Both the position numbers and the translations under genes were made by a program. The notes below the pieces were generated by a model that worked only from the letters and a program-made list of their open reading frames with translations, was not told the origin of the DNA and searched no databases. Positions 45,321 to 57,720 of a stretch of DNA of 64,000 nucleotides are shown piece after piece. Numbering within the stretch: the first letter of the stretch is position 1; each line of letters starts with the position of its first letter. Location of the stretch: positions 18,328,069 to 18,392,068 of the forward strand of contig CM042552.1 of NCBI GenBank assembly GCA_023630585.1. The letters are read 5' to 3'. Origin of the DNA: Cranoglanis bouderius (Eukaryota > Chordata > Actinopteri > Siluriformes > Cranoglanididae).

Positions 45321-45667
45321 TGCCGGATCAGGATTAGCGGGATCAGAGCGATTCCTCTTAGCAAGTCCACTTGAAACTACATTCTGGCAGTTTCCTCTAC
45401 ACCGAGTGATAAGTAGTAATAGGGCCCTAGGTTGACACGGGCTTCCTCAGTGTCATTAAAAACACGACCCGGTCATCAGCAGAGCTCCAAAATATGGCCC
45501 GTTTGTTTTCCTCCAAACACACAATCCATGAAAAATAGAACAAGATGTGACCTGACTGTAGAGACATGCTGCTACATGCCTCGGCTCCTAGCTCTGACAG
45601 GTAGGCATACACAGAGAGCGACAGAGAGAGCAAATGAGTACCGTTACATTCTTCTTTTGTGTTGCTT

Positions 45668-46549
45668 TTCCACAGGTTCCTTCAGTTGTTGTTTTGTTTC
45701 GGGGTGGGTTTGTTACTCCCTTCAGTCTCCTCTTCAGGAGGTGAAATGCTACTCAACTGGGTTAAAGTCTTGTGATTGACTTGGCCAATCTAACACCTTC
45801 CACTTGTCCCCCCTGATGAAGTCCTCTGTTGTGTTGGCGCCGTGTTTTGGGTCGTCGTCTCACTGCATGACGAAGTCCCTCCCGATTAATTTGGACGCAT
45901 TTCTCTGTACACCGGCAGACAAAATGTTCCTGTAGACTTCTGAATTCATCCTGCTGCTACCATCATGAGTTCCATCATCAATAAAGATCAGTGAGCCTGT
46001 TCCTGAAGCAGCCGTGCAAGCCCATGCCGTGACACTATCTCCACCATGTTTCACAGATGAGCTCGTATGTTTTGGATCATGAGCAGATCCTTTCTTTCTC
46101 CACACTTTGGTAGAGGTTAATCTTGGTTCTAGATCTTTCGTGGCTCTGTATTTCTTTGCGAATTCCAATCTGGCTTTCGGATTCTCGCTGCTCATGAGTG
46201 GTTTGCATGTTGTGGTGTGGCCTCTATATTTCTGCTCTCAAAGTCTTCTTCAAATGGCAGATTGTGATACCTTCACCCCTGCCCTGTGGAGGTTGTCGGT
46301 GAGGTCACTGACTGTTGTTTTTGGGTTTTTCTTCACAGCTCTCACAATGTTTCTGTCATCAACTGTTGTCGTTTTCTTTGGCCGACCCATTCGGTGTCTG
46401 TTGCTCAGTAGACCGGTGGTTTGTTTCTTTTTCAGGACGTTCCAAAATCGTTGTATTGGCTACGCCCAATGTTTGTGCAGTGCCTCGGATTGATTTTCCC
46501 TCCTCAAAATGGTTTGCTTTTCTCCCACAGACAGCCCTCTGATCTTCAT
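45668..46549 (-). pseudogene. Tc1 transposase pseudogene (copy 2)
   Basis: The minus-strand start is at 46549 (ATGAAGATCAGAGGGCTGTC). HTH blocks (LGVANTTI-like, TGLLSNRHRMGRPKKTT) are frameshifted. The longest clean piece, 45860-46195, reads MSSENPKARLEFAKKYRA, KVWRKKGSAHDPKHTSSSV and ASGTGSLIFIDD. DDDPKHGANTTEDFI (second Asp block) follows at about 45820-45870 after a stop. The first Asp segment (WTDE) is deleted at about 46111-46135 with the same junction (gaaccaagattaacctctac) as in copy 1. The C-terminus is truncated. It is not functional. Confidence 0.85.
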
Positions 46550-46805
46550 GTTCGTTTATCCTTCTTAATAAATGCAGTCTTCACGGGTGAAACTGAAGGC
46601 TAAAACCAAGAGTAGTGTTCAGAGCTAGTTATAGTTTAAACCATCGATCTAACGGGCACACCTGGGTAACAAGAAACATCGGTCAGTCACGTGTTCCAAT
46701 ATTTTTGCCTACAAATAGGAAGGTCTGATACAAAAGGTGCTACGTTCTATGTCGTTTAACACGTCTATGTATAAATACCAGGAAATAAAAGCTGAAATTC
46801 TGAAC
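45668..46805 (-). mobile_element. Tc1/mariner element, decayed copy 2
   Basis: This is the same family as 12649-13794, on the opposite strand. The 5' arm (high coordinates) keeps GGAAATAAAAGCTGAAATTC, which matches the arm of copy 1 (AAATGAAAGCTGAAATTC). The outer terminal repeats are missing on both sides, and the 3' end stops inside the transposase. Confidence 0.8.
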
Positions 46806-48889
46806 TCTGAAGGGAAGATGCATGGATGGATGAATGATGAATAAAATAATTGTTAGATAAAAGACAGAAGGTCCAGCGGTGTTCTTACTGCGAATCTAAA
46901 ACCTACAGCTAATCTAGAGCTAAACAGTAATGCTAACGATGTTGACATTAATAGCATGTCCATTTCCTCTGAATATCAGATGTTCCAGTTCCCAGGGTTT
47001 GTATATTAGCATTTAGCTTATGCTGCGTTCTTTATGCCTGTTTGAAAACCGAGTCGGAAATGGCGCTAATAATAAAAAAAATAAAAAAAAGAACAACACG
47101 TTCTGTGCTTAGCGCGTGTGTGTGTTTCAACGGCTTTCTGAACAGCTTGGAGCCGCAGGGTCACAGGACCGCTCACCCCGGAGCCCGTGTTCAGCTCTCG
47201 TTCTGAAAGTCTGAGCAAACACAAATTCCAGATCGCTAATCTAACTGAGGTACATTACTGAGCGCTAGCGTTAATGATACAGCACTCAGCAGAAAAAGAA
47301 AGGGGGAAAAAAAATGCCTCGTTCAGTCCTCGGCGTTAGCAAAAAGCATAAAGGCCGTTATCACTCCGCTCTGTTCGCCCTGGAAATAAACGGCAGCGTG
47401 AATGAGGGATAATCAGCGCTATCGCTCTTTAGCATCGCCACGCTGTGTTAGTGCCAGAGGAGAGCGGTCGGATTTCCAGGAGCAGGGGGGGGAAAAAAAA
47501 GGCTTTGAAAGAGCGAGACAGGGCTTTTGTTTAATCCCTGATCGATGGCTTCACACTGTCGCCTTTTAATCTCTGCTTCTCTCTCCTCAATTATCTTGCC
47601 GTCTCTGTCTTTCTTTTTCTTTCCTACAAGCTGATAACGTTCAACGACGGTGCACTCGAGACGTCGTCGGGAACAGAGCGCTAGCGGTTGCGTGTGCGGC
47701 CTCCCTGGCAGGTTATTTATAGAGAGCTAACGCCATAGCTAGAGAGAGATTTATGCTATCCATTTTTCCCTTTTCTGTCTTTTTAGTCAGGCTTTAGCTT
47801 AGCGTTACTCGTATGCCGACTGCTAATTAGCTCATTATCCGGCCGAGGTATTTATTTCTTTATTTATACAGCAGTTTCTGAGCACAACATTTTGTTTTCT
47901 GCTCGTTAGCCAGTTAGCCAGCTGAAGATTATTCGCCTTGTTAAGATCCCTTGCTAATTATCTAACAGGTTATTTATACTAACCTTTCATTCACTCTGTA
48001 GCTACTTTCTAAACCCCCCCCCCCCTTCTATGCTAACTCCTATTAGCCCCTTAGCTAAAAGGTGTTGTGTGGCTATTTTAAGTCAGCTGGCTTAAATTAA
48101 TCAAGATTTACCTGAAGTGCTCGCTCATGAGCTAATTAGCTTTTCTTTTTTTTTTTTCTCTCTAATTCCTTAACCCCCCTTTATTTACAACGTACCTCAT
48201 TTCCAAGTTTGTTTTCTGACTATTAGCTGTCAGGCTAATTGTATTTATTCTTTATTTACATCAAACCTAGCTTCTACGCATGGTTAGCTTTCTCATAAGC
48301 TAAGTGCTAATTATCCTGTTAGCTAACAGACTGTTTATCTAGGTACTAAACAGAACACGCTAGAGCTAATCAACGCAATTAACAGGCATTAGTGGGTTAC
48401 GTTTTATGTAGCGTGCTAGTTGTTAGTACGTCAGTCGCTGTTGATAAGCACATTAGCTAGCAAGTTATGGCTAGCTTGAGTGTTGTGGAATCCCTTTATT
48501 CGCGTTCTAGCTAGTTTCTGCACAGCGTCGTCTTTTTTTTTTTTTTTTTTCTTCGTTTGCTTCTACACTAACTTCTGGCAGGCTACTGGCTAACTGCTGA
48601 ACAGGCAGTTGTATTTTTCGTCGACTCTCCTTCGCACGGTGTTAGCTGACCGTGTTTTAATAGCTTGCTAACACAAACGCTAGTTAGTTAGTCGCGTCTC
48701 TGGAAATCGTTCGCTTTTGAAATGGAAAGGGGGCAGCGAGAGCTTGATTTGAAACCTGAAAACGTACAGAAGCCAGTCAGCCGTCTGCGGCTGGTGATGA
48801 ATAAAAGCGATATTTGAACTATTTTATGTTATTCTCTGGGATTTTATAGCGTTGAGCCTGGAGTGCAGAGCGAGTTCAATTGACTGGAT

Positions 48890-49030
48890 CATTATATTCA
48901 CTCTCTTTTTATTTCATTTATCTCTGAGCGAAGAGCGAGCCGTTTATATGAAATATCCTTCGCAAAGAGCCATAAAGCATTCAGAGCATCTAAGGCGCGT
49001 CGTTTTATTCAATATTTAATGTCGTATTTT
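48890..49030. promoter_or_regulatory. candidate conserved non-coding element
   Basis: This repeat-free AT-rich stretch carries CAATTGACTGGATCATTATA, CGTTTATATGAAATATCC and GTTTTATTCAATATTTAATG, and lies in the longest unique part of intron 6. Conservation is untested. Confidence 0.18.
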
Positions 49031-50346
49031 AGCTTCTCCCCCCCCCCCCTCCAATTTTACGGCTGGTCCGCACACTTAAATGGTCTTAATGGACACGTGG
49101 CAGCAGATGGACCGTTTTTAAGGACACGACACACGACACACTTGTGGCGACTTTCGAATTTCTGATAATTGCTACGGGCTAATGTAGCATCTGTCGCCTT
49201 TCAGTCGAGATGGAAAGTCGGTTCAAACAGACAAGAAGAGAGGATGTACAGCTTTTGCTCTTAGCAATCCGCTTCCTAGCTACTAAATGCTAGCCGCATA
49301 CATTTTATGCTAACTAGCTTTATCTAGTGTTGCTGACTAGCTAGTTTTTTTTTTATTTTTTTTTATTCACCTTTGAATGTAGCTGTTTACCTCAGAAGTA
49401 GTCATTCAGGTTTCAGAATGATGATGCTTAAAAAATAAGCACTAATAATGCTAGCTGTAGCCTCAGTGTTTCCTCAGGAGAACCCCCACATCACCACGGC
49501 GGCCATGTTTTCCAAAATCCGATTGGTTAGATGCTGAATATCCACTAGAGGGCACTGATGATCATTTGTAGTACTTCTTTCTTTTCTTTTCTTTTCTTTC
49601 TTTTGCTTTTCTTTTTTTTTTAATGTAAAGGGTACTGTGATATTAGAAAATAAACAGTTGACCTTTTCCATAAATAAAAATGAATATTTCTAAATATTGG
49701 GTATGGCAGCTTCGGCCTCAGGGTGCAGCGGGTGTATCACGGGCATTAGAAATTGTCTAAAGACAATGAGGCAATAAAAGCGTGGGAAGCAGCCGTTACT
49801 GATTCTCATTCAGAGGATGAAGCTAAAATAAATACGCCATTCAGAGGATGAAGTGATGGCCGGAGCAATAAGAAAGAGAGAGGATGGGTCTTTCGTCCGG
49901 CAGAGGAGATAAATCCCTCCGTCCCTCCGGGCCTCAGCCGTGCTCAAACACAAACCAATCTGTTTTAAAGTGTGTGTGTGTGTGTGTATGTGTGTGCAGG
50001 TGTGATTGAGAATAACGTACGGCGCTCGAGGCCGGAGAGGAATGCTTCATCATGGCCTTTTTCTCATTTTTCTCTTCCGTTCCCTCGGGCGATGAACACT
50101 TCAGTTTTATTGTGAAGGACGTGTACAAAGAGAGGCAAATAAACGGATTTGGGACGGAGCCACAGGCTGGAAGTAACTTAGTACTGTATATATTTAGCTA
50201 GCATACTCCATATTATCTGTTAAAATTATATTTAAGTTTGTATAAAAATATATAAAATTCTATTTAATACATTACTTCATGGTGTTATTAGTTAGCTAGA
50301 TATTTGCCAAGGGTACTGCACCTTAGCTAGCTATATTTAATACTAC

Positions 50347-50349
<3 letters not shown>

Positions 50350-50424
<75 letters not shown>
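50350..50424. repeat. (TA)37 microsatellite next to exon 7
   Basis: This 75-bp TA run ends 56 bp before exon 7. It continues into GTGTGTATGTATATAT words up to about 50460, so it covers the expected branch-point region. Confidence 0.95.
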
Positions 50425-50427
<3 letters not shown>

Positions 50428-50480
50428 TGTATGTATATATTGTGTGTGTATGTATATATAAGTACTTGTTTCTGTGCCAG

Positions 50481-50643
50481 CTCCTGCAGGGACGTTTTAT
50501 CCCTAAAGTGGGCACTCTGGGCCAGATTGAGATGGGCAGCGGAGACATGGACATGACGTTTAGTGGACAATGTGATGATGAGGACGGCTGCTGGGGGTCT
50601 GGTGACGAAGCTGGAGAACCCCGGATCATTAAACCACCTGAGT
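50481..50643 (+). CDS. gpc5: gpc5 coding exon 7: heparan-sulfate attachment region
   Basis: The exon is 163 nt and encodes residues 457-510 plus one base (entry phase 0, exit phase 1). The acceptor is TTTCTGTGCCAG and the donor CCTGAGT|GTGAGT. It opens LLQGRFIPK (human LLQGRSPKP). Ser-Gly pairs at 476-477, 484-485 and 496-497 lie next to acidic residues (MGSGDMD, FSGQCDDEDGC, GSGDEAGE), which is the usual context for heparan-sulfate chain attachment by the xylosyltransferase/EXT machinery. Cys487 and Cys493 match the human GPC5 CDDEDGC motif. The next exon should hold the stem and GPI-anchor signal. Confidence 0.93.
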
Positions 50644-51219
50644 GTGAGTACTAACATCATCCGAAATGCAGGCGTTCATGACTACTAACTGTTCTTACTA
50701 GAATGGCAGCCATTTTAGGGCTTCATTTTCTCATACACGAGCTGCTAATTGTCCCACTAACTAGCAGTTCAGTTATGGCATCTGTCTACGTCATCCTAAA
50801 CCATCTGTACTCATTCAGTTAGGTTTGTGTGTATTTCCTGTGTGTATGACCATCTTCACTCCGGTTTGTCCAAATGAAATACTCAGGTAAATATGATTAG
50901 CTGTGATTAACATTAATTACATTTAAAATATTTGCAGAGTATAAATGCTGCCATAATGCTTTTTACATTAGCACTGAAATGTAGAAGAAGGAGAGAGAGA
51001 GAGAGAGAGAGATGAAAGGGAAAGGAAGTTGTCCATTTCCCCATTGCATTATGGTACTGATGGTGCAGGGATTTATAAAGACAAGTTTATTGAAGGTTGC
51101 ATCAGATCAAGCACTGCACAAACATTTTTCACTGAAAATTGGCGAAAAATTGTCCAAATTACCCAATACACCACGGGACTGAGCAAGTTGTCTAGTGATG
51201 GATAGACAGATGCATGATG

Positions 51220-51780
51220 GACAGATGGATTGTAACGTGGGTGGATGTATGCATGAACAGGCAGATGTATGAGGAATGTTTAGGTCAGTGGATGGATGGG
51301 TTGATGGAATGGAATCAATAATTAATGAATGGATGGGTTGATGGATGGATGGTTGGCAGGGTACAGTAGATGAACAGATCAGCAGCTGGATGGTTGGATG
51401 GATAGCTTAAGAATGGATGGATGGATTTATGAGTGGATGGATCATTGGATAGCTGGATGGATTGGGTGAATGGATGGATTTATAGGTGACTCCTGGATGG
51501 ATAGATGGGCAGAGGAATGGGTGAATGGATGGATTTATAGGTGACTCCTGGATGGATAGATGGGCAGATGAATGGGTAAATGGATGGCTTTATAGGTGAC
51601 TCCTGGATGGATAGATGGGCAGATGAATGGGTGAATGGATGGATGTATAGGTGGCTGGATGGACTGATTGATGGATGGATGGGTGAATGGATTGATTTAT
51701 AGGTGGCTGGCTGGATTGATGGTTGGATGGGCAGGTGGATGGATTGATGGATGGCTGGTTGGCTGGATTGATTCATTACA
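51220..51780. repeat. GGATGGAT array with a 55-bp unit
   Basis: (ATGG)n-like sequence is organised at its core into units starting TATAGGTGACTCCTGGATGG at 51481, 51536 and 51591, with a decayed one at 51646. The period is 55 bp and the copies are nearly identical. It encodes nothing; open frames there show a W-M-D-G repeat. Confidence 0.85.
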
Positions 51781-52879
51781 ACTACAGCCACAATGTCATA
51801 CACTCATATTATACTTCTTAAATATCACAGCAGATCGACTCAAATTCCTTTAGTGGACATGAAAATGCATTTTATTCCAGACTTCCCCCCCCTCTAACGG
51901 ATTAATAAATGTCATGTAAACTAATGGCGAATATTTATTGATAAAAACTACAGGCCTGGTCTCCATCTCCCGTTTTCCGACCCGAGTGTCTCTAAATCAA
52001 TCTCTCCAGCCGCTCTTTCCATCCTGCTATCATTTATCTCTCGGACACACACTTCTGATTAATCACCTTCCCTTCTTCTGGTGTCATGGGTCACCAAAAG
52101 GCAACATCATTGTGTTACGCCAACGTTCTTCTCTCCTTCTTTTACGCCGATTTTTCATCATTAAACCAGGCCACGCCCCCTCACTTTGATCAAGCACCTC
52201 ACTTCCTCTTGATCCATACAGTTTATATAAATCCAGTGTGGATCAACTCGATTTGTGGCTTTGCAGGACACTGAAATCAGATTTTCTCTCAGCTTGCGTC
52301 CCACTGGGCCTTGCCAACGGTTAAACTTGTATGTCTTAAACCTTAAAATCACTAAATTTTTATGCTAATTGGTCATGTTTTGGCTCATTTTAAATATACA
52401 CTGGACGTGGAATTGGCCATGCGCCTTTGTGAGTGGCCTTGGCTTTTAAACAGGAAGCTAATGAGTTATCAGTTGTGTGTTGAAATCAGCGACAATTACG
52501 CTTCTGCTACACTTTTACGGCTGAAAATGGCGGATCGTTGCAAAGGTCAAAGAAGGCTTTAAGTGAAATTAACATTTTGATCGTAACACTATGCATAAAT
52601 TTTTTTTCTGAAAAAGTCCCAATGCAAAATGTAAAAAATTAAGCAATTCACTGGTCGGTTCTTGCCTCAACATAAGTGTTACTGCAAGTGGCGGGGTTAA
52701 AGTGAGGAAAAGAGTTTGTCAGTTTAATTACCGTTGCATTCCTATGAACTTTTAGATTGAATTTATCATGGTATACAGTCACGGCGATGCATCATCCCAC
52801 CACTCCATGTCTTTATAAACATACTCTAATTTACTTCACAGTGATTTAAACAGGAGAATAAAGTCTGAACGTTGCTTTT

Positions 52880-53260
52880 ATTAAACAGTAAAAGACACCA
52901 TTTGTATCTCAATCGTCGAGGGCAATGAAGACGGACATGCTTTAATCTGCTTAATATCCGTTGCAGCCCTCTGGCTTTCGTGCGCATTAATCACAGTACA
53001 CTCCAGGAGAAGCTCACGCCCCATTTATTTATTTATTCTTCCAATTATTTATGGAAGCGACCCAGAGGCCTTGTCGTCGGATCCGCATGAGCGGAGCATA
53101 AATATTTTGAATCGGATTTGCATGTCGTTATCTCGTGCATAATGTTGGCATATCTGCATTCAAACAAAAATGCTGACCTTTAATTGACCTCATTCGTTTG
53201 AATACGGCTCGTTTTGTGTTTCTTATCTCCCAAAATGAACGTCTTCCCCCAAGTGCCTTG
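52880..53260. promoter_or_regulatory. candidate conserved non-coding element (octamer-like site)
   Basis: This repeat-free stretch has many POU/homeodomain-like words: GGATTTGCATGTCG (octamer ATTTGCAT), TCGTGCATAATG, GCGCATTAATCAC and CTTTAATTGACCTCATTC. Vertebrate glypican introns often hold long-range enhancers (general knowledge). This copy has not been shown to be conserved. Confidence 0.25.
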
Positions 53261-55244
53261 TTTGTTTGAACAGAATAATCTGCTAAATATGATTAGCTTT
53301 GATTAGCAGTAATGTGATTTACACTCGAGTTCTGTTTCTGAATGAAATGGAAAAGGGAAGAAAAAAAAAAAAAAAAAACCTCAGAAGAAATCCCTGCTAA
53401 TCCCTTTTTTTGCATGGAGTTTGTCATTGAAATGTACACCCAGTTTATGCTAAATATGATGCTAACTTCAGATGAATGAAAGTATCATTCATCTGAAGCT
53501 TCGATCTTAACCCCGCCCTACAGATTAACCTAAATGGGGGGGGGGGGGGACATTTTTTTTCATCATTTGTAGAACTAGTTAACTAAATCTAGCATCACCT
53601 CGCATTGAATAAGCTAGCAAGGGCTAAACTGAAATAGGTTGCCAGAGCTGCAATGTGGGACATTTTGGGTGTGTGTTTAGCTCAGGAGTGTATGGAGGAG
53701 CTAAAGGGCGCCGGTGAGTCGTTATCAGAAACGTTAGCTATCGATCATAGGAAACGGAGGAGGGTCCTTTAGCAGCGTTAGCGCTAATTAAAAGCCCGTG
53801 TCAGGAGATGATGTTAATATAATATGACTCTTCAGTTCATCAGCAGAAGGTGTGTAATGACGGCCGAAGGTGATCTCGCTCTCACACACACACCTGATTA
53901 GCCGTAATGATCGGCCAGATTGTTATGGATCCCGCTAATGGAGTTGAGAGACTGTCGAAGAGTTTCGATCGCTCCTGTCCTGAGACGACACTTTAACACT
54001 TTATTGATCTGCTCTCCATTTTATATGACACATTTCTGACCTCCCTCCCCTCCTTATTTCCGGTGAGTAATGGTATCTTCCAACTTTCCTCACAGTGAAG
54101 GCCTGCTGAGAGTTTCAGGCATGTTCATCCACAACAAAATCACTTTATAAACTTGACTTGAGATCGCAGGTGACATTGGTCAGCCCTTAGTTAGCAAGGC
54201 TAGGCTAACCATAACATATAGAGTAACACCCATGCTAACATTTTATTTTAAGATAATTCCGACTGCCTTATCTGTCATGCCTTCGAATGAAACAAGAATT
54301 CCCCAGACTGACTTCAGCCTCAGCTTTTACATAACGTAATAAATAAATAAATAAATTTTTAAAAAAGTCTCTCGATGGCTATGTTCAAACTCTATACTAT
54401 GGCTCTATTGAAACGTGAAATGATAACAATTACCTTTAAATATATACCTTAGTGGGCAATTTAAAAAATGTTTTCCTCCCTTGTCTGGGGTAAGTTAATC
54501 GGCATGGTAGTTATCAATGCTGGTGTGACTTGAAAATGGTCAGGCTGACACACAATCATCGTTCAGTTTCAATGAGGATATTGTCGGCTCACGAAACTGG
54601 ATTTTCAAAAGACCCTTGCAGCCGAAAAGTCAGAAGACTGTTTAAACCTGATAAGTAATAGTAATCTACCAAAATCATTTTGTGCAAAAGTCCAACACTT
54701 CAACAGTCAGATGGCATCTTGACAAACGGCGCTGTAGGCGAGCGTTGCGGCTAAGAAACCACTCTCTGCAGAAAGGCAAAGGATGAAAGATTATGGTGAA
54801 CTGAGTACCTTAAACCTTGTTGCACCAAACTGACTCAGGAAGTAGCCCATTACAATGGCTAAATGCAAGATTTTTGATTTGCAAAGGTCAGAAGACTTTG
54901 GATTTCTGTGAATCTAAGTGGTAGGTCTGTCATGGTTTTGGGGGGGTTGGGGGCAAGTTCCAGCCAACAGTGTAAGAGACCTGGTCAAATTCAATGGAAC
55001 AGTGAATGCAGATAAGTATAGGAGAAAGCTGAAAACACCCCCCTCCTTTTTCAGTTAAAGCAGCAGTAAGACTGAAAGTAAATAAAATTAGCCTGCAGAA
55101 AGACAAATCACTGAAGGGGAAAGGATGTGGGATGTGAAAGAAACACAAATGCTTCTGGCACCATCCATGTTTGCTAACTTCATGTAGTTGAACTTTGACT
55201 TGTGAATTCAGCAGTGTCGATCTTGTGAGCCAGTAGGAAAAAAG

Positions 55245-56010
55245 GTGGGTGGGACTGTGGTCTCTTTGGATGGAAAAGCAATGAAGGATCTGCTTATTAG
55301 CTCTGTGTACCCGTGGGAAGACAAACGACTGATACAAATTTACATATCAGGTGACCAGGCACTTTCGGGGAAACTGGTTCCCCAACAGACCTGTTTAATC
55401 CAGGCAACATCTGATCCAGGATTACTCATGTTTCAGAGGCAACTGAATTGATCCCTTGGTGCACTAAAGAATGCAAACTACCTGGAACGAAAGAGGAAGG
55501 GGCCTAGAAAGTGTCCTGGATGAGACAGGAAACATCCAAGAAATGACCCCACTGACCCCCCCATGAACTGCCATCCTGCAGGATTCAGTTCCAGACCTTG
55601 ACTTCCTAGAACGTAGTGGATCACTGATGCATGGGAACATCTGCAAGAAGCATGAGTTGCTCTTCAAGTCCAAATGGGAAGACTGATGGAAAAAACAAAG
55701 CTAAGATATTATAATACAATCAGATCTGGAACAGCAATGGTGATGGCTATTGTAAACCAGAAACACCAGAGACAGACACAGGAACTAGAGAAAGTGGTGA
55801 AAGTTAAACACAGCATTGTCCCAGTGGCGATAGGAGCACTTGGGATTGTGACCCACATGTTGAAAGACTGGCTCCAACAGATTGCAGGAATGAGATCACT
55901 GACCTTAGTCTGTAGAAGCGCAATCTAAGGAACAACAACGATACTACTCCATTCCCTTGAACTCCCAGCAGGTCTTTGGTAGGAGGACCATATGAGGGAA
56001 GTCAAAACAT
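55245..56010 (+). pseudogene. probable non-LTR retrotransposon C-terminal fragment
   Basis: The frame at 55674-55928 contains KHSIVPVAIGALGIVTHMLK and DWLQQIAG, which resembles the conserved VVPVVIGALG motif near the C-terminus of a group of fish non-LTR retrotransposon reverse transcriptases (from memory). After the stop, GTTTILLHSLELPAGLW-like residues continue the similarity. Upstream, 55245-55451 (DLLISSVYPWEDKRLIQIYI) may belong to the same element. No YxDD reverse-transcriptase motif was found, and several stops break the frame. Confidence 0.45.
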
Positions 56011-56939
56011 AGAACAACCACACCACCCACCAGAAAAGGAGGCGATGATAAAAAGAATGCATCATCAAATACATAGAGAGGTTCAATAAAGCGTTGTGTC
56101 TTCTGAGAGCAGAAGCGATTGAAACATTCAGCAAAGTTTCAGCTCCATCAGCTGGATTCCTGAACAATACTGCAGATCATCAAGTGTCTGTCTGTGCGAG
56201 AGATCACCTTTGCCCGTCATTACATACCTACTGCTGATGAACTGGAGAATCATATTACATTATTGTAGTAGCCGAAATACTTTACTGTTCCTGCAAACTC
56301 AGTAGGTCTCTGATAGAAGGCGGGAGAGTGGTGAAAGATTTCAGTTTCTGAAGTGGATTTGGTAGCCCCACCAAGCAAATTTTTTATTTTTTTATTTTTT
56401 GGCTTCAAAACATAACTGCAATATTATCTTCCTTTCCAGCCACGAATGTCTGCGGGAGAGAGAAAATGACTTCTCACTCATTTCCCTGTAGCGAGAGATG
56501 TTTGAACCATTATTTCAAAATGTTTTTGCTCATTTTCTTTGTGTTTTCACTTTAACTTTCTTTGTGTTTTCACACTGAGGTGAAACCAGCTAGTCTTACC
56601 ATGAGGAAAGACACGCATGCACAAAATCTTATAACCTGTATACATGCATACGAGTGTACAAGAATACCTAAACCATCAGTCATAAAACTGAGCATGCCTT
56701 CAACACCCATTTGATTTATTTGTTATTAATAATAAAATGATAACCAATTTATATTATAAATGCACCAGAAAAGAGATCAACACTCTTGCATCTTACCTTG
56801 AAGTTAATTTTGCTTGTACGGTGTTCCTCAGGGCTCAATATTACGTCCTTTTCTGTTTTGTTCTCGTTAATTTTCACACTTTTTCTCTCCACACCTGCTC
56901 ACCTCACACCTGGAGTATCAGCCTGCACGAAGCCAGATG

Positions 56940-57030
56940 GCTCATTTGGCTAATGAAGAATGAAAAGGCCAAGCACACATCATCCTGAAGAGCAATTGTA
57001 AAGATGAACCCAGTGACAAACACCTTTTAG
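56940..57030 (+). repeat. short dispersed repeat, copy A
   Basis: GAAAAGGCCAAGCACACATC, ATCCTGAAGAGCAATTGTAA and CAGTGACAAACACCTTTTAG match 58105-58195 (AAAAGGCCATGCACACTTCA, TTCTGAAGGGCACTTTTAGA, GGTGACAGTTACACTTTGAG). The family is unknown. Confidence 0.5.
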
Positions 57031-57529
57031 ACCCACAACTGAGACCAGAAATAGTCTGTATTTTCACCTTAATGTCCTTACTTCTGTTTATAGGGTCTGT
57101 TAAGGCAATGACCTAATGGAGTGTACATGTGTGTTGCATTTGTCTAAAACTGGCCTTTCCAGGTAATGAAGACAAAATGCATACAGTTCTTATTTGAGAT
57201 TTTTCCACTGTCATCAATCACACAAATGGAGAGGACGTGCACAAGACTTTACAGATAGGTGGGCCTGGAGGAAAAGCAAACAAAAAGAACATTGCTCCAG
57301 CCTGGTGTGCAGTGTGGTTAGGATTGTAGCAGTTTAGCTATGGTTAGTTATGATAATAAAGGAGCATCATTGATGTAGTTAATGTAGAGAAATCTGGTAA
57401 TGTAGAGAATGCCATGCTGAGCCACTGCCAAACTGAGGGCTTGCAAAGGCCTTTGGAGGCCAATTCAACCCAAGCCATTTTGCATAGCATAATGCTTGTA
57501 TGATGTGATCATGGCCTAAATGTTATGAC

Positions 57530-57720
57530 CACGGCCTAAATGTTATGACCACAGCACTGTTGAATTCTGGATTCTGATTGGTCAGAAGGTGTTGATTCAT
57601 TTTCCATAACAGTAGCTCTGACAGTAGTGCAGCTCCAAATCACAGGTTTATATGAATGTGCTGGTTCTATTACGTTATCAGTTCTAGTAACAACTCATTC
57701 ACGAGGATTCATATAAGAAA
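57530..57720. repeat. dispersed fish repeat (TGATTGGTCAGAAGGTGTTGATT)
   Basis: GATTCTGATTGGTCAGAAGG, TTCCATAACAGTAGCTCTGA and CAGTAGTGCAGCTCCAAATC match a repeat that I remember as very frequent in fish, catfish included. It is probably a non-autonomous DNA transposon. A tandem GGCCTAAATGTTATGACCAC pair precedes it. Confidence 0.45.

Larger units (their letters stand above)
36170..50480 (+). other. gpc5: gpc5 intron 6 (about 14.3 kb)
   Basis: This intron is dominated by degenerate arrays (36950-38000 and 41030-42400), a TTTC tract, purine tracts, a Tc1 remnant on the minus strand and a long TA run just before exon 7. Stretches of apparently unique sequence are about 43210-44160, 44880-45660 and 46860-49560. 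The last is full of GCTAGC/TTAGCTAA words. I see no gene in it. Confidence 0.75.

Noticed and set aside
46107..46603. Plus-strand frames of up to 128 codons
   Set aside because: They are antisense shadows of the Tc1 transposase pseudogene (copy 2) on the minus strand.
54930..55337. 135-codon minus-strand frame
   Set aside because: No recognisable domain, overlaps the retrotransposon-like region on the other strand, and no splice or homology support.
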